Shown here in pieces: positions 8,618-16,167 of a stretch of DNA of 54,639 nt. The stretch comes from Crocinitomicaceae bacterium (GTDB taxonomy: Bacteria; Bacteroidota; Bacteroidia; Flavobacteriales_D; Crocinitomicaceae): contig JAURHO010000001.1 in the NCBI GenBank assembly GCA_030833265.1, positions 1 through 54,639 on the forward strand, read 5' to 3'. The notes below the pieces were generated by a model, which searched no databases, had not been told where the DNA came from, and was given only the letters and a program-made list of their open reading frames with translations. The position numbers and the translations under genes were made by a program. Numbering within the stretch: the stretch's first letter is position 1; each line of letters begins with the position of its first letter.

Positions 8618-9617
8618 GTATTGTGCTGAAATCTCCGAGGCTTAAGTCTTTAGCACGGCCACTATAATTGGTATTTGAACCAATCATCGAAGCACTCAGT
8701 TGTACTTTACTCAATTGGGTTTTCTCGCCGATAATACTGTTGCTAACGATGACTTCATTGAGCACACTTCCTGCACCAATTGATACATGCGGCCCAACGA
8801 TAGATTTAGAAATTTGAACGTTTGGACCAATGTAGCAGGGCTGGATAATGATACTGTCTTTAAAATCTGATGAATGTTGCTGTAAGCGGCCTGCTTCTTG
8901 ATCGTGTTCCAAAACACGCTGGTTGGTTTCAACCGTTACTTCTTTATTGCCGCAGTCAAGCCATTCATCTACGGTGCCTGGTTTAAAAGCAACACCTGCC
9001 TCAGTGAGTCTGCGCAAGGCATCTGGCAATTGGTATTCGCCGCTTTTAATAACATTGTTATCGATGAGGTATTCAAGTTCAGTGCGCAAGCGCTTACCGT
9101 CTTTGAAATAATAGATGCCAATCATGGCTAAGTCAGAAACAAAAGTTTGTGGCTTTTCAACAAAGTCAATGATGTGGCCATTTTCATTGAGTTTGACCAC
9201 GCCAAATGCACTTGGGTCTTCGATTTGTTTGACCCATAAGATGCCTTCGTCTTCTTGTGAAATTTTGAAATCTGCCTTGAACAAAGTATCGGCAAAAGCA
9301 ACTACAACTGGGCCTTCAAGTTTTTCAGCAGCGCATAATACCGCATGTGCAGTTCCGAGGGGTTGTAATTGATAATGAATAGAACCCTTTGCGCCAAGGC
9401 GCTCTGCTACTGCTAACAATTCTTTTTCAACCGCTTCGCCGAACTCACCGACAACAAACGCTATTTCTTCAATAGGTTCTGCGCAAACTCTGGCGATATC
9501 AGCGACCAAACGGTGTACAATCGGAATACCTCCGACCGGCACAAGTGGTTTTGGGATGGTTAAGGTATGTGGTCTGAGTCTGCTGCCGCGACCCGCCATA
9601 GGTACAACTACTTTCAT
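8610..9617 (-). CDS. Sugar-phosphate nucleotidyltransferase with left-handed beta-helix tail
   Basis: The 335-residue protein starts with the nucleotidyltransferase signature MAGRGSRLRPHTLTIPKPLV, giving the GxGxRLxPxT...PKP nucleotide-binding loop. QPLGTAHAV and an aspartate in FADTLF follow as the metal/sugar site. From about residue 250 a hexapeptide-repeat (left-handed beta-helix) segment is visible (IGPNVQISKSIVGPHVSIGAG). Enzymes of this type make NDP-sugars from sugar-1-phosphate and NTP; the sugar (glucose, mannose or N-acetylglucosamine) cannot be told. The gene lies 5 bases downstream of dut and overlaps the TPR gene, so it belongs to the same operon. Confidence 0.85.
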   Translation of the reverse strand: MKVVVPMAGRGSRLRPHTLTIPKPLVPVGGIPIVHRLVADIARVCAEPIEEIAFVVGEFGEAVEKELLAVAERLGAKGSIHYQLQPLGTAHAVLCAAEKLEGPVVVAFADTLFKADFKISQEDEGILWVKQIEDPSAFGVVKLNENGHIIDFVEKPQTFVSDLAMIGIYYFKDGKRLRTELEYLIDNNVIKSGEYQLPDALRRLTEAGVAFKPGTVDEWLDCGNKEVTVETNQRVLEHDQEAGRLQQHSSDFKDSIIIQPCYIGPNVQISKSIVGPHVSIGAGSVLNEVIVSNSIIGEKTQLSKVQLSASMIGSNTNYSGRAKDLSLGDFSTIHE

Positions 9618-9622
9618 TTGAA

Positions 9623-10066
9623 TTATTTTAGGCCCGTACTTCCAAAGCCGCCTTCGCCGCGCGCAGAAGATCCGAGTTCAGTAACTGGAATTAAATTAAC
9701 TTTTTCAACTTGGCAAAACACCAATTGGGCAATGCGCTCACCGTCTTCAATGGTTACAGTTTCGGCAGACAGGTTGACAAGAATTACGCCAATTTCTCCG
9801 CGATAATCTGCGTCAATAGTCCCGGGTGTATTGAGCACGGTGAGTCCTTTTTTAAGTGCCAAACCACTTCTTGGGCGAACTTGGCATTCTAGTGAAGGAT
9901 CCATTTCTAAAAACAAGCCCGTTTTAATGAGGGCCCGCTGCATAGGTGCCAAACTTACAGGCTCGGATAACAGCGCTCTGACATCCATCCCGGAAGCACC
10001 AGCAGTCTGGTAAGCGGGCATTTCATGATGCCCTTGATTGACAATTCTTACTTCATTGAAACTCAT
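9623..10066 (-). CDS. dut: dUTP diphosphatase (dUTPase)
   Basis: This 147-residue protein has the five trimeric dUTPase motifs in order: AGASGMDVRA, RPRSGLALK, NTPGTIDADYRGEIGVILVN (with the catalytic Asp in IDADY), GERIAQLV, and the C-terminal arginine/glycine motif GSSARGEGGFGSTG. It hydrolyses dUTP to dUMP and pyrophosphate, keeping uracil out of DNA and feeding dTMP synthesis. It is the first gene of the five-gene operon running down to 4806. The ATG is placed only four bases after a -7 element, so the mRNA may be leaderless; the next in-frame Met (within NQGHHEM) would remove the first beta-strand, which supports this start. Confidence 0.95.
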   Translation of the reverse strand: MSFNEVRIVNQGHHEMPAYQTAGASGMDVRALLSEPVSLAPMQRALIKTGLFLEMDPSLECQVRPRSGLALKKGLTVLNTPGTIDADYRGEIGVILVNLSAETVTIEDGERIAQLVFCQVEKVNLIPVTELGSSARGEGGFGSTGLK

Positions 10067-10070
10067 CTTT

Positions 10071-10078
10071 CAAAATTA
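10071..10078 (-). promoter_or_regulatory. -7 element of the dut operon promoter
   Basis: On the minus strand this reads TAATTTTG, a full match to TAnnTTTG, with a TTG (plus-strand CAA at 10096-10098) 17 bases upstream. It ends four bases before the dut ATG. Confidence 0.65.
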
Positions 10079-10168
10079 ACGCAATTCTTATAAGCCAATG
10101 CGCTAGGATTCGAGGAATAATCAACAGCTTAGTATGGACAACATCCTTAGTTTTTAAGCTCAATTGCT

Positions 10169-10176
10169 TACTTTTG
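10169..10176 (+). promoter_or_regulatory. -7 element for serS
   Basis: TACTTTTG matches TAnnTTTG, 18 bases before the ATG at 10195. It covers the in-frame TTG at 10174, which argues that translation starts at 10195 and not at that TTG. Confidence 0.6.
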
Positions 10177-10194
10177 CTTCACAATTCATTGATT

Positions 10195-11463
10195 ATGTTA
10201 GAAATTCAGCGCATCAGACAAGAAAAAGACGCCATTATTGCCGGTTTAGCCAAAAGGAATATCGATGCAAGTAGCACCCTAGACGAGATTTTAGCACTCG
10301 ACCAGCAATGGCGTACAGCTAAAACTTCGCTTGATCAAGTTGCGGCTGAAATGAATCAATTAGCTAAATCAATTGGTGAGCTTTTCAAAAGTGGTAAACA
10401 ATCTGAAGCGACCTCTTTAAAAGCCAAAACTACTGAGCTCAAAACCCAAGAAGCTGGCCTAAAGGAAGAAGTCAATCAACTTGAAGAAGCCCTTCAAAAA
10501 CTGCTCTACACCCTACCGAATGTACCCAACGAAATGGTTGTGAAAGGCAAAGATGCCAATGACAACCAAACCGTTCACGAAGCCGGAACCATTCCAACAT
10601 TCAACTTTGAAGCACAAGCCCACTGGGACCTCGCTAAAAAATACAAACTCATCGATTTTGAATTAGGTGTTAAAGTAACTGGTGCCGGTTTTCCATTTTA
10701 TCGTGGTAAAGGCGCTCGTTTACAGCGTGCCCTTATTCAGTTTTTCCTCGACGAAGCCATTGAATCTGGCTATGAAGAATTCATTTCACCTCATGTAGTC
10801 AATGAAGCAAGCGGCTACGGAACCGGGCAACTTCCAGATAAAGAAGGCCAGATGTATTACATCCAAGAAGATGACCTCTACCTCATCCCGACTGCCGAAG
10901 TTCCCTTGACCAATATTTACCGCGATGTCATGCTTCCTGGCCCCGATTTCTCCATCAAAATGTGTGGTTATACGCCATGTTTCAGACGCGAAGCGGGTTC
11001 TTACGGAAAAGATGTTCGCGGGCTCAATCGACTGCACCAATTTGACAAAGTTGAAATCGTGCGCATAGAGCACCCTGACAACACCGCTCAAGCCCTCGAT
11101 GACATGATCGCTCATGTGTCCAAACTACTTGACAAATTAGAATTGCCATACCGTATTTTGCGTTTGTGTGGTGGCGATATGGGCTTTGCTTCTTCCATGA
11201 CCTATGATTTCGAGGTTTTCTCTGCCGCGCAAGAAAAATGGCTTGAGGTAAGTTCAGTTTCTCGCTTTGATACTTTCCAATCGAATCGCTTAAAACTGCG
11301 CTTTAAAGACGACAAAAAAACCACGCTTTGTCATACCCTGAACGGCTCGGCTTTAGCCTTGCCTCGTATCTTGGCTTCCTTACTTGAAAACCATCAAACG
11401 GAAAACGGAATTGCCATTCCAAAAGCACTTCAAGCCTACACCGGATTTAGTGTTATTGACTAA
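10195..11463 (+). CDS. serS: Seryl-tRNA synthetase
   Basis: This 422-residue class II synthetase charges tRNA-Ser with serine. Visible are the N-terminal helical arm (about residues 25-100, with alternating KAKTTELKTQEAGLKEEVNQ coiled coil) that binds the long variable arm of tRNA-Ser, the central TAEVPLTN motif, motif 2 (CFRREAGSYGKDVRGL.R.HQFDKVE) and motif 3 (NGSALALPRIL). The length is that expected for bacterial SerRS. The frame can be extended to a TTG at 10174 but that lies in the promoter, so the ATG at 10195 (MLEIQRIR) is chosen. It stands alone as a transcription unit between the divergent dut operon and the following outer-membrane gene. Confidence 0.97.
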   Translation: MLEIQRIRQEKDAIIAGLAKRNIDASSTLDEILALDQQWRTAKTSLDQVAAEMNQLAKSIGELFKSGKQSEATSLKAKTTELKTQEAGLKEEVNQLEEALQKLLYTLPNVPNEMVVKGKDANDNQTVHEAGTIPTFNFEAQAHWDLAKKYKLIDFELGVKVTGAGFPFYRGKGARLQRALIQFFLDEAIESGYEEFISPHVVNEASGYGTGQLPDKEGQMYYIQEDDLYLIPTAEVPLTNIYRDVMLPGPDFSIKMCGYTPCFRREAGSYGKDVRGLNRLHQFDKVEIVRIEHPDNTAQALDDMIAHVSKLLDKLELPYRILRLCGGDMGFASSMTYDFEVFSAAQEKWLEVSSVSRFDTFQSNRLKLRFKDDKKTTLCHTLNGSALALPRILASLLENHQTENGIAIPKALQAYTGFSVID

Positions 11464-11475
11464 CAATTCTTGGGC

Positions 11476-11483
11476 TAAATTTG
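11476..11483 (+). promoter_or_regulatory. -7 element for the large outer-membrane protein
   Basis: TAAATTTG fits TAnnTTTG, with TTG at 11456-11458 separated by 17 bases. It sits between the serS stop and the ATG at 11506. Confidence 0.6.
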
Positions 11484-11505
11484 CGTTAATGAAGGGCTTG
11501 TGCCC

Positions 11506-14500
11506 ATGAAACCTACTTTAAACAAGTTTCTATTCCTACTTTGTTGCACCCTTGTGGTTTGCTTCAGTGCTGCTGCACAATTGAAACCAAGGTTTAAAAC
11601 ACTTCAACCAACGTTTGCTCAACAATTTTTAGATAGCCAAGCTATTTACTTGCCGTCATTGGCTTTTTACAAAGACCAACAACAAACGCAGCGCATTGAT
11701 GTCAATCCAGACCACTATGTCATCCAATCTGATAAGAATACGTTCGTTTGGCTAAGTCCGCCAGCAGACACCCTTTACTTATTTTATCAGGTGTTTCCTT
11801 TTGCGCTCAAACAAGTTTGGCAGCCCTACAAGTATAACGCAACACCTACCGATTATGAAGCCGCCGAACGCGCTAAATTTCAGATCAACGCCAGCAATAC
11901 TCAGGATATTTTTGGGGGCAATAGCATTCAAAAAAATGGAAGTTTATCCAGAGGAGTAGGGTTTGGCAACAACCAAAGTCTGGGCTTACAATCTTCATTG
12001 AATTTGCAGCTAAATGGCCAAATTACACCGAACTTAACACTCACTGCCGCACTTTCTGATGCCAATATTCCGTTGCAAGCTTCCGGAAGTACCAATCAGC
12101 TCAAAGAATTCGACCAAGTCTTTATTCAGGTGCACAATGAACAACTCAAAATCATCGCTGGCGATTTTTGGCTGCAAAATCCAAATTACAGTGACTTTCT
12201 TGTATACAAAAAACGAGGACAGGGCTTGACAGGCGCTTATCAGTGGAAGGTTAAAAATGGAAAGGTCTTCACGCAAAGCACTGTGGGGCTATCTAAAGGA
12301 AAATTTCAGCGGCAAATTATTCAGGGAAAAGAAGCAGTGCAAGGTCCGTACAGACTCATTGGCGCCAATAACGAACCTTACATCAGTATCTTATCGGGAA
12401 CTGAGAAAATCTATATCGATGGCAAACTACTCACACGTGGACAAGAATTCGACTACATCATAGACTACAATACAGCTGAACTCACCTTTACTTCTCGTCA
12501 AATGATCACCAAAGACGTACGCATTGTGGCCGAGTTTCAATATGCTGATCAAAATTACAGCAGGAGTTTATTGCAGCATACTTCTCGTTTTGAAAATGAC
12601 AAAATTCAGGTTTGGGTTGCCGGCTACCAAGAACAAGACCTCAAAAATCAACCGCTCCAACAACTTTTAACAACGGAACAGCAGCTTAGTCTGAGTCAAA
12701 TCGGTGATCAGCTCAATTCTGCAACAGTACCAGGCTTTGATAACGTAGGTTTTTTAGAAAACGCCAACATGTATCAAATGATAGATAGCTTAGGTTTTGA
12801 CAGTGTCTTTGTACTTAGTGTGAACCCGCAATTAGCCACATATCGTTGCACGTTTACACAAGTTGGAGAACACCAAGGAGATTATGTTCAGGCTGGGATC
12901 AATGCTTCTGGTGTGTTTTACCAATGGGTCGAACCTGTGAATGGCATTCCGCAAGGGAATTTTGCACCACTCAGAAAAGTAATTACACCTCAACGCAAGC
13001 AAATGCTGAGTTCCGGCGTTTCCTATCAACTCAATTCGAAGTGGCGTCTTTTTACTGAAAATACGCTCAGCGAAAATGACCTCAATCTCTTTTCAAGTAA
13101 AGATGACCAAAATAACTTGGGTTTTGCTTCCAAAGGTGGGCTCGTACACAAACAAGAAAAATGGCAAGACAGTGTTCGACGTTTGCGCGAAAGCACATTG
13201 CAATACACCTATTTAGGGCAAAGATTTATACCTATTGAACAGTTTAGGGCCGTAGAGTTTGATCGAGACTGGAATATTCGTGGTCAACAGTTCAATGGGT
13301 CGCAACTTCAGTTGGCACTTGAACAAAAGTGGCTAAATAGCCAAAAGGGGCAAGTGCAGCTTAGATTAGAAAATTTCCAAATCGACACCAATTTTAGCGG
13401 TCAGAAATTTTATACGGACGGTGCTTGGAAAAATAAGGGTTGGACTGCCAAATGGGATGGCTTCGCGATGCAAGCCAAACAAACCAATCTACAAAATACG
13501 TTTGTCAGACACCGGGCAAAAGTGAGTAAGCAACTTGGTGCATTTCAATTAGGATTCACAGATGACCACGAATGGAATATTTTTAAAACTCAGGAGCAGC
13601 TCACTGCACAATCTTATCAATTTTATGATGCCCAAACCTTTCTCAATTATCAGCCTAAAAAAGGCCTCGATCTCAAAGTATTTTACCGCGAACGCTACGA
13701 TTGGCGCCCAGATGCTAGCGCGCTCAACACAGCAGCAAAAGCCCGAACCAGCGGCATTGAACTTAAATGGGAAGGCAATCCAAAGCATCAGCTTCAAACC
13801 ATTCTGGGCACCAGACAACTTTTTATTTTGGACTCAACGCTCATTTCACAAACTCCTGAAAACAGCGCCGTTGGACGCATCGATTACAATGGTAAATTTC
13901 TCAAAAATGCACTCGTAATCAATACGTTCTATGAATTGGGTTCCGGCCTTGAGCAAAAGAGACGCTTTCAGTATTTAAGAGTCAATGACGGACAAGGCAT
14001 TTATGCCTGGATTGACTACAACAATGATGGCATCAAAGACCTCAACGAGTTTGAAATTGCGCAATATATTGACCAAGCACAATATATCCGGATATTCGTG
14101 CCTAGCACAGATTACGCGGCTGTTTATACCAATGAATGGAACCAAAGTATCTTGTGGAGACCCGAACAACTTTGGCGCAATCGAACAGGGGCACTTGGAT
14201 TCTTAGCGAAGTTCTCGAATCAAACTAAAATCCGGATTCAACGCAAAATTAACGAAGCCAATTTGGCTCAATGGATCAATCCGTTAGCAACACAAATTGA
14301 CAACACCACCTTGCTTTTTGCCAATTCTCAATTGTCTAACTCCTTGTTCTTCAACCGCAATAGTCAAGTCTTTTCCGCAGCCTATAATTGGAGTAATAAC
14401 CAAAGTAAAAACCTCCTGGCCAACGGGCAAGACGCCAGAGCTAACCTCAATCATCAGCTGAATTTGCGTTGGAATATTGGAAAGGCCATTGCCCTAGAGA

Positions 14501-14967
14501 CCACCCTTAGTAAAGGACAACTCAAGGCACTTGCTGACTACACCGCTGGGCGCAATTACGAGCTTGCCATTCTTGATTTCAAACCACAATTGATCTATCA
14601 GCAAGAAAGTAAATTGCGCTTAAGTCTGACAGCAGGCCTTACCCAAAAACAAAATAACCCGGTCTATGGTCCCGAAAAAAGTTTAGCCAAATCCATTGAT
14701 TGTTCTTGGAAACTCAACAGAACTGAGCAGTCCAGTATTACCGGTAATCTGAAATATATCTATTTTGATTTTAGTGGCTCGCAGCAATCAGCAGTGGCCT
14801 ATGAAATGTTAGAAGGGCTAAGGGCAGGTTCTAACTTAACCTGGGGGCTTAATTTCCAGAAAAGCTTGGGTAAGAATCTGCAGCTGAGTTTACACTATAA
14901 TGGTCGGGCTATGCAAGGTCAGCGAACCATTCATAGTGGGGGCATGGAATTGCGGGCTTTCTTTTAA
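11506..14967 (+). CDS. Large predicted outer-membrane beta-barrel protein, function unknown
   Basis: The protein has 1153 residues with a Sec signal peptide ending in FSAAAQ (about 23). A conserved-looking segment follows (GGNSIQKNGSLSRGVGFG, about 140-160), then LNLQLNGQITPNLTLTAALSD and alternating polar/aromatic strands to the end. The final strand closes in GMELRAFF, with a C-terminal Phe as in outer-membrane barrels. A motif DYNNDGIKDLNEFE at about residues 838-851 resembles an Asp/Asn calcium-binding loop. I recognise the general type from Bacteroidota genomes but know no assigned role; there is no TonB box, plug or CTD. GTG at 11500 is in frame, but the ATG at 11506 begins a normal signal peptide. 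It ends one base before the convergent dxr stop. Confidence 0.75.
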   Translation: MKPTLNKFLFLLCCTLVVCFSAAAQLKPRFKTLQPTFAQQFLDSQAIYLPSLAFYKDQQQTQRIDVNPDHYVIQSDKNTFVWLSPPADTLYLFYQVFPFALKQVWQPYKYNATPTDYEAAERAKFQINASNTQDIFGGNSIQKNGSLSRGVGFGNNQSLGLQSSLNLQLNGQITPNLTLTAALSDANIPLQASGSTNQLKEFDQVFIQVHNEQLKIIAGDFWLQNPNYSDFLVYKKRGQGLTGAYQWKVKNGKVFTQSTVGLSKGKFQRQIIQGKEAVQGPYRLIGANNEPYISILSGTEKIYIDGKLLTRGQEFDYIIDYNTAELTFTSRQMITKDVRIVAEFQYADQNYSRSLLQHTSRFENDKIQVWVAGYQEQDLKNQPLQQLLTTEQQLSLSQIGDQLNSATVPGFDNVGFLENANMYQMIDSLGFDSVFVLSVNPQLATYRCTFTQVGEHQGDYVQAGINASGVFYQWVEPVNGIPQGNFAPLRKVITPQRKQMLSSGVSYQLNSKWRLFTENTLSENDLNLFSSKDDQNNLGFASKGGLVHKQEKWQDSVRRLRESTLQYTYLGQRFIPIEQFRAVEFDRDWNIRGQQFNGSQLQLALEQKWLNSQKGQVQLRLENFQIDTNFSGQKFYTDGAWKNKGWTAKWDGFAMQAKQTNLQNTFVRHRAKVSKQLGAFQLGFTDDHEWNIFKTQEQLTAQSYQFYDAQTFLNYQPKKGLDLKVFYRERYDWRPDASALNTAAKARTSGIELKWEGNPKHQLQTILGTRQLFILDSTLISQTPENSAVGRIDYNGKFLKNALVINTFYELGSGLEQKRRFQYLRVNDGQGIYAWIDYNNDGIKDLNEFEIAQYIDQAQYIRIFVPSTDYAAVYTNEWNQSILWRPEQLWRNRTGALGFLAKFSNQTKIRIQRKINEANLAQWINPLATQIDNTTLLFANSQLSNSLFFNRNSQVFSAAYNWSNNQSKNLLANGQDARANLNHQLNLRWNIGKAIALETTLSKGQLKALADYTAGRNYELAILDFKPQLIYQQESKLRLSLTAGLTQKQNNPVYGPEKSLAKSIDCSWKLNRTEQSSITGNLKYIYFDFSGSQQSAVAYEMLEGLRAGSNLTWGLNFQKSLGKNLQLSLHYNGRAMQGQRTIHSGGMELRAFF

Positions 14968-14968
14968 A

Positions 14969-16129
14969 TTATTTTGCAATTTGGGCTTGTACGTATGCGC
15001 GGGCTTGTGCATCGGCGGCAACGAAATCTTCATAGCGTGGGTTGAGCACATTTGCCATGTTGCGCATACACTGTTCATTGAGTTGGCCGATTTCTAAGAA
15101 AGAGATTTTTCTTTCTAAAAATGCAGCCACTGCTTCTTCATTAGCCGCATTTAAAACGCAGGCAGCTGTGCCCAATTCATTCATCGCCGTATAGGCTAAA
15201 TCTAAATTTTTAAAAACCTTTCTGTCTGGCTGCTCAAAGGTAAGTTGCGGATAATCCATGAAGTTGAAACGCGGAAAATCGGTTTTGAAACGCGCTGGAT
15301 AAGTCAAGGCAAATTGAATAGGCAACTTCATGTCAGGGAGGCCCATTTGTGCTTTCATGCTGCCATCTTCAAATTGTACCAAACTATGCACAATTGACTG
15401 CGGATGCACAATGACATCGATTTGTTCGGGCCTTAAGCCAAAAAGCCATTTCGCTTCAATGACTTCTAAACCTTTGTTCATGAGGCTTGCTGAATCTATC
15501 GTGATTTTAGCGCCCATGCTCCAGTTAGGATGCTTGAGTGCTTGCTCTAGGCTAACTTGTTGTAATTGCTCGAGTGTAAAACCGCGGAATGGCCCGCCAG
15601 AGGCAGTGAGGTAAATTTTCTCAATTGGGTTGTGAAATTCACCGACTAAGCACTGAAAAATAGCAGAGTGTTCGGAGTCAACAGGGTAAATATTCACCCC
15701 TTTTTCTTGGGCTAATTTAGTGATGAGCTCACCCGCCACAACCAACGTTTCTTTGTTGGCAAGTGCGATAGTTTTACCGGCTTCAATGGCATGAATGGTT
15801 GGCTTGAGGCCAGCATAACCAACCAAAGCCGTAAGCACCGTATGTACTTCTTTGGATTCAACCACTTGGCAAAGCGCCTCTTGGCCTGCATAAACATGAA
15901 TGTCTTCTGACCACAATGCTTCTTTGACCTTTTGGTACTGGTTTTCATCGGTGATTACAACCGAATTAGGCTGAAATTTCTTGGCTTGTTCGATCAGTAA
16001 ATCAGCATTTTTACCTGCTGTCAATACCTGCAAATCAAAATAATCTGGATACGCCTCAATGACGTCTAAAGCTTGTGTCCCAATCGAACCTGTCGAACCA
16101 AGTATGGCAATGCCTTTCTTTTCTTGCAT
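14969..16129 (-). CDS. dxr: 1-deoxy-D-xylulose 5-phosphate reductoisomerase
   Basis: This 386-residue enzyme converts DXP to 2-C-methyl-D-erythritol 4-phosphate with NADPH, the committed step of the non-mevalonate isoprenoid pathway; ispG of the same pathway is at 38446. Visible are the NADPH loop GSTGSIGTQALD at the N-terminus, ANKETLVVAGE, the metal-binding PVDSEHSAIFQ, TASGGPFR and MNKGLEVIEA, all diagnostic. The frame opens further upstream, but a -7 promoter element lies four to eleven bases before the ATG at 16129, so that start (MQEKKGIAIL) is preferred. It lies 38 bases downstream of glmS. Confidence 0.96.
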   Translation of the reverse strand: MQEKKGIAILGSTGSIGTQALDVIEAYPDYFDLQVLTAGKNADLLIEQAKKFQPNSVVITDENQYQKVKEALWSEDIHVYAGQEALCQVVESKEVHTVLTALVGYAGLKPTIHAIEAGKTIALANKETLVVAGELITKLAQEKGVNIYPVDSEHSAIFQCLVGEFHNPIEKIYLTASGGPFRGFTLEQLQQVSLEQALKHPNWSMGAKITIDSASLMNKGLEVIEAKWLFGLRPEQIDVIVHPQSIVHSLVQFEDGSMKAQMGLPDMKLPIQFALTYPARFKTDFPRFNFMDYPQLTFEQPDRKVFKNLDLAYTAMNELGTAACVLNAANEEAVAAFLERKISFLEIGQLNEQCMRNMANVLNPRYEDFVAADAQARAYVQAQIAK

Positions 16130-16132
16130 AGA

Positions 16133-16140
16133 CAAAGGTA
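16133..16140 (-). promoter_or_regulatory. -7 element for dxr
   Basis: Minus-strand TACCTTTG, a full TAnnTTTG match in the 38-base glmS-dxr gap. It ends three bases before the dxr ATG; no clear -33 TTG is seen. Confidence 0.55.
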
Positions 16141-16167
16141 ACAATTGTGAAAGAAGAAAGGTTCGCT

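Noticed and set aside
10126..10160. Inverted repeat AGCTTA ... TAAGCT upstream of serS as an operator or T-box-like leader
   Set aside because: Six-base arms 23 bases apart are expected by chance; it lies upstream of the promoter element, so it cannot be a leader structure.
16013..16167. glmS-type ribozyme near glmS
   Set aside because: glmS starts two bases after the DUF4270 stop, so there is no 5' leader; the sequence downstream is dxr.
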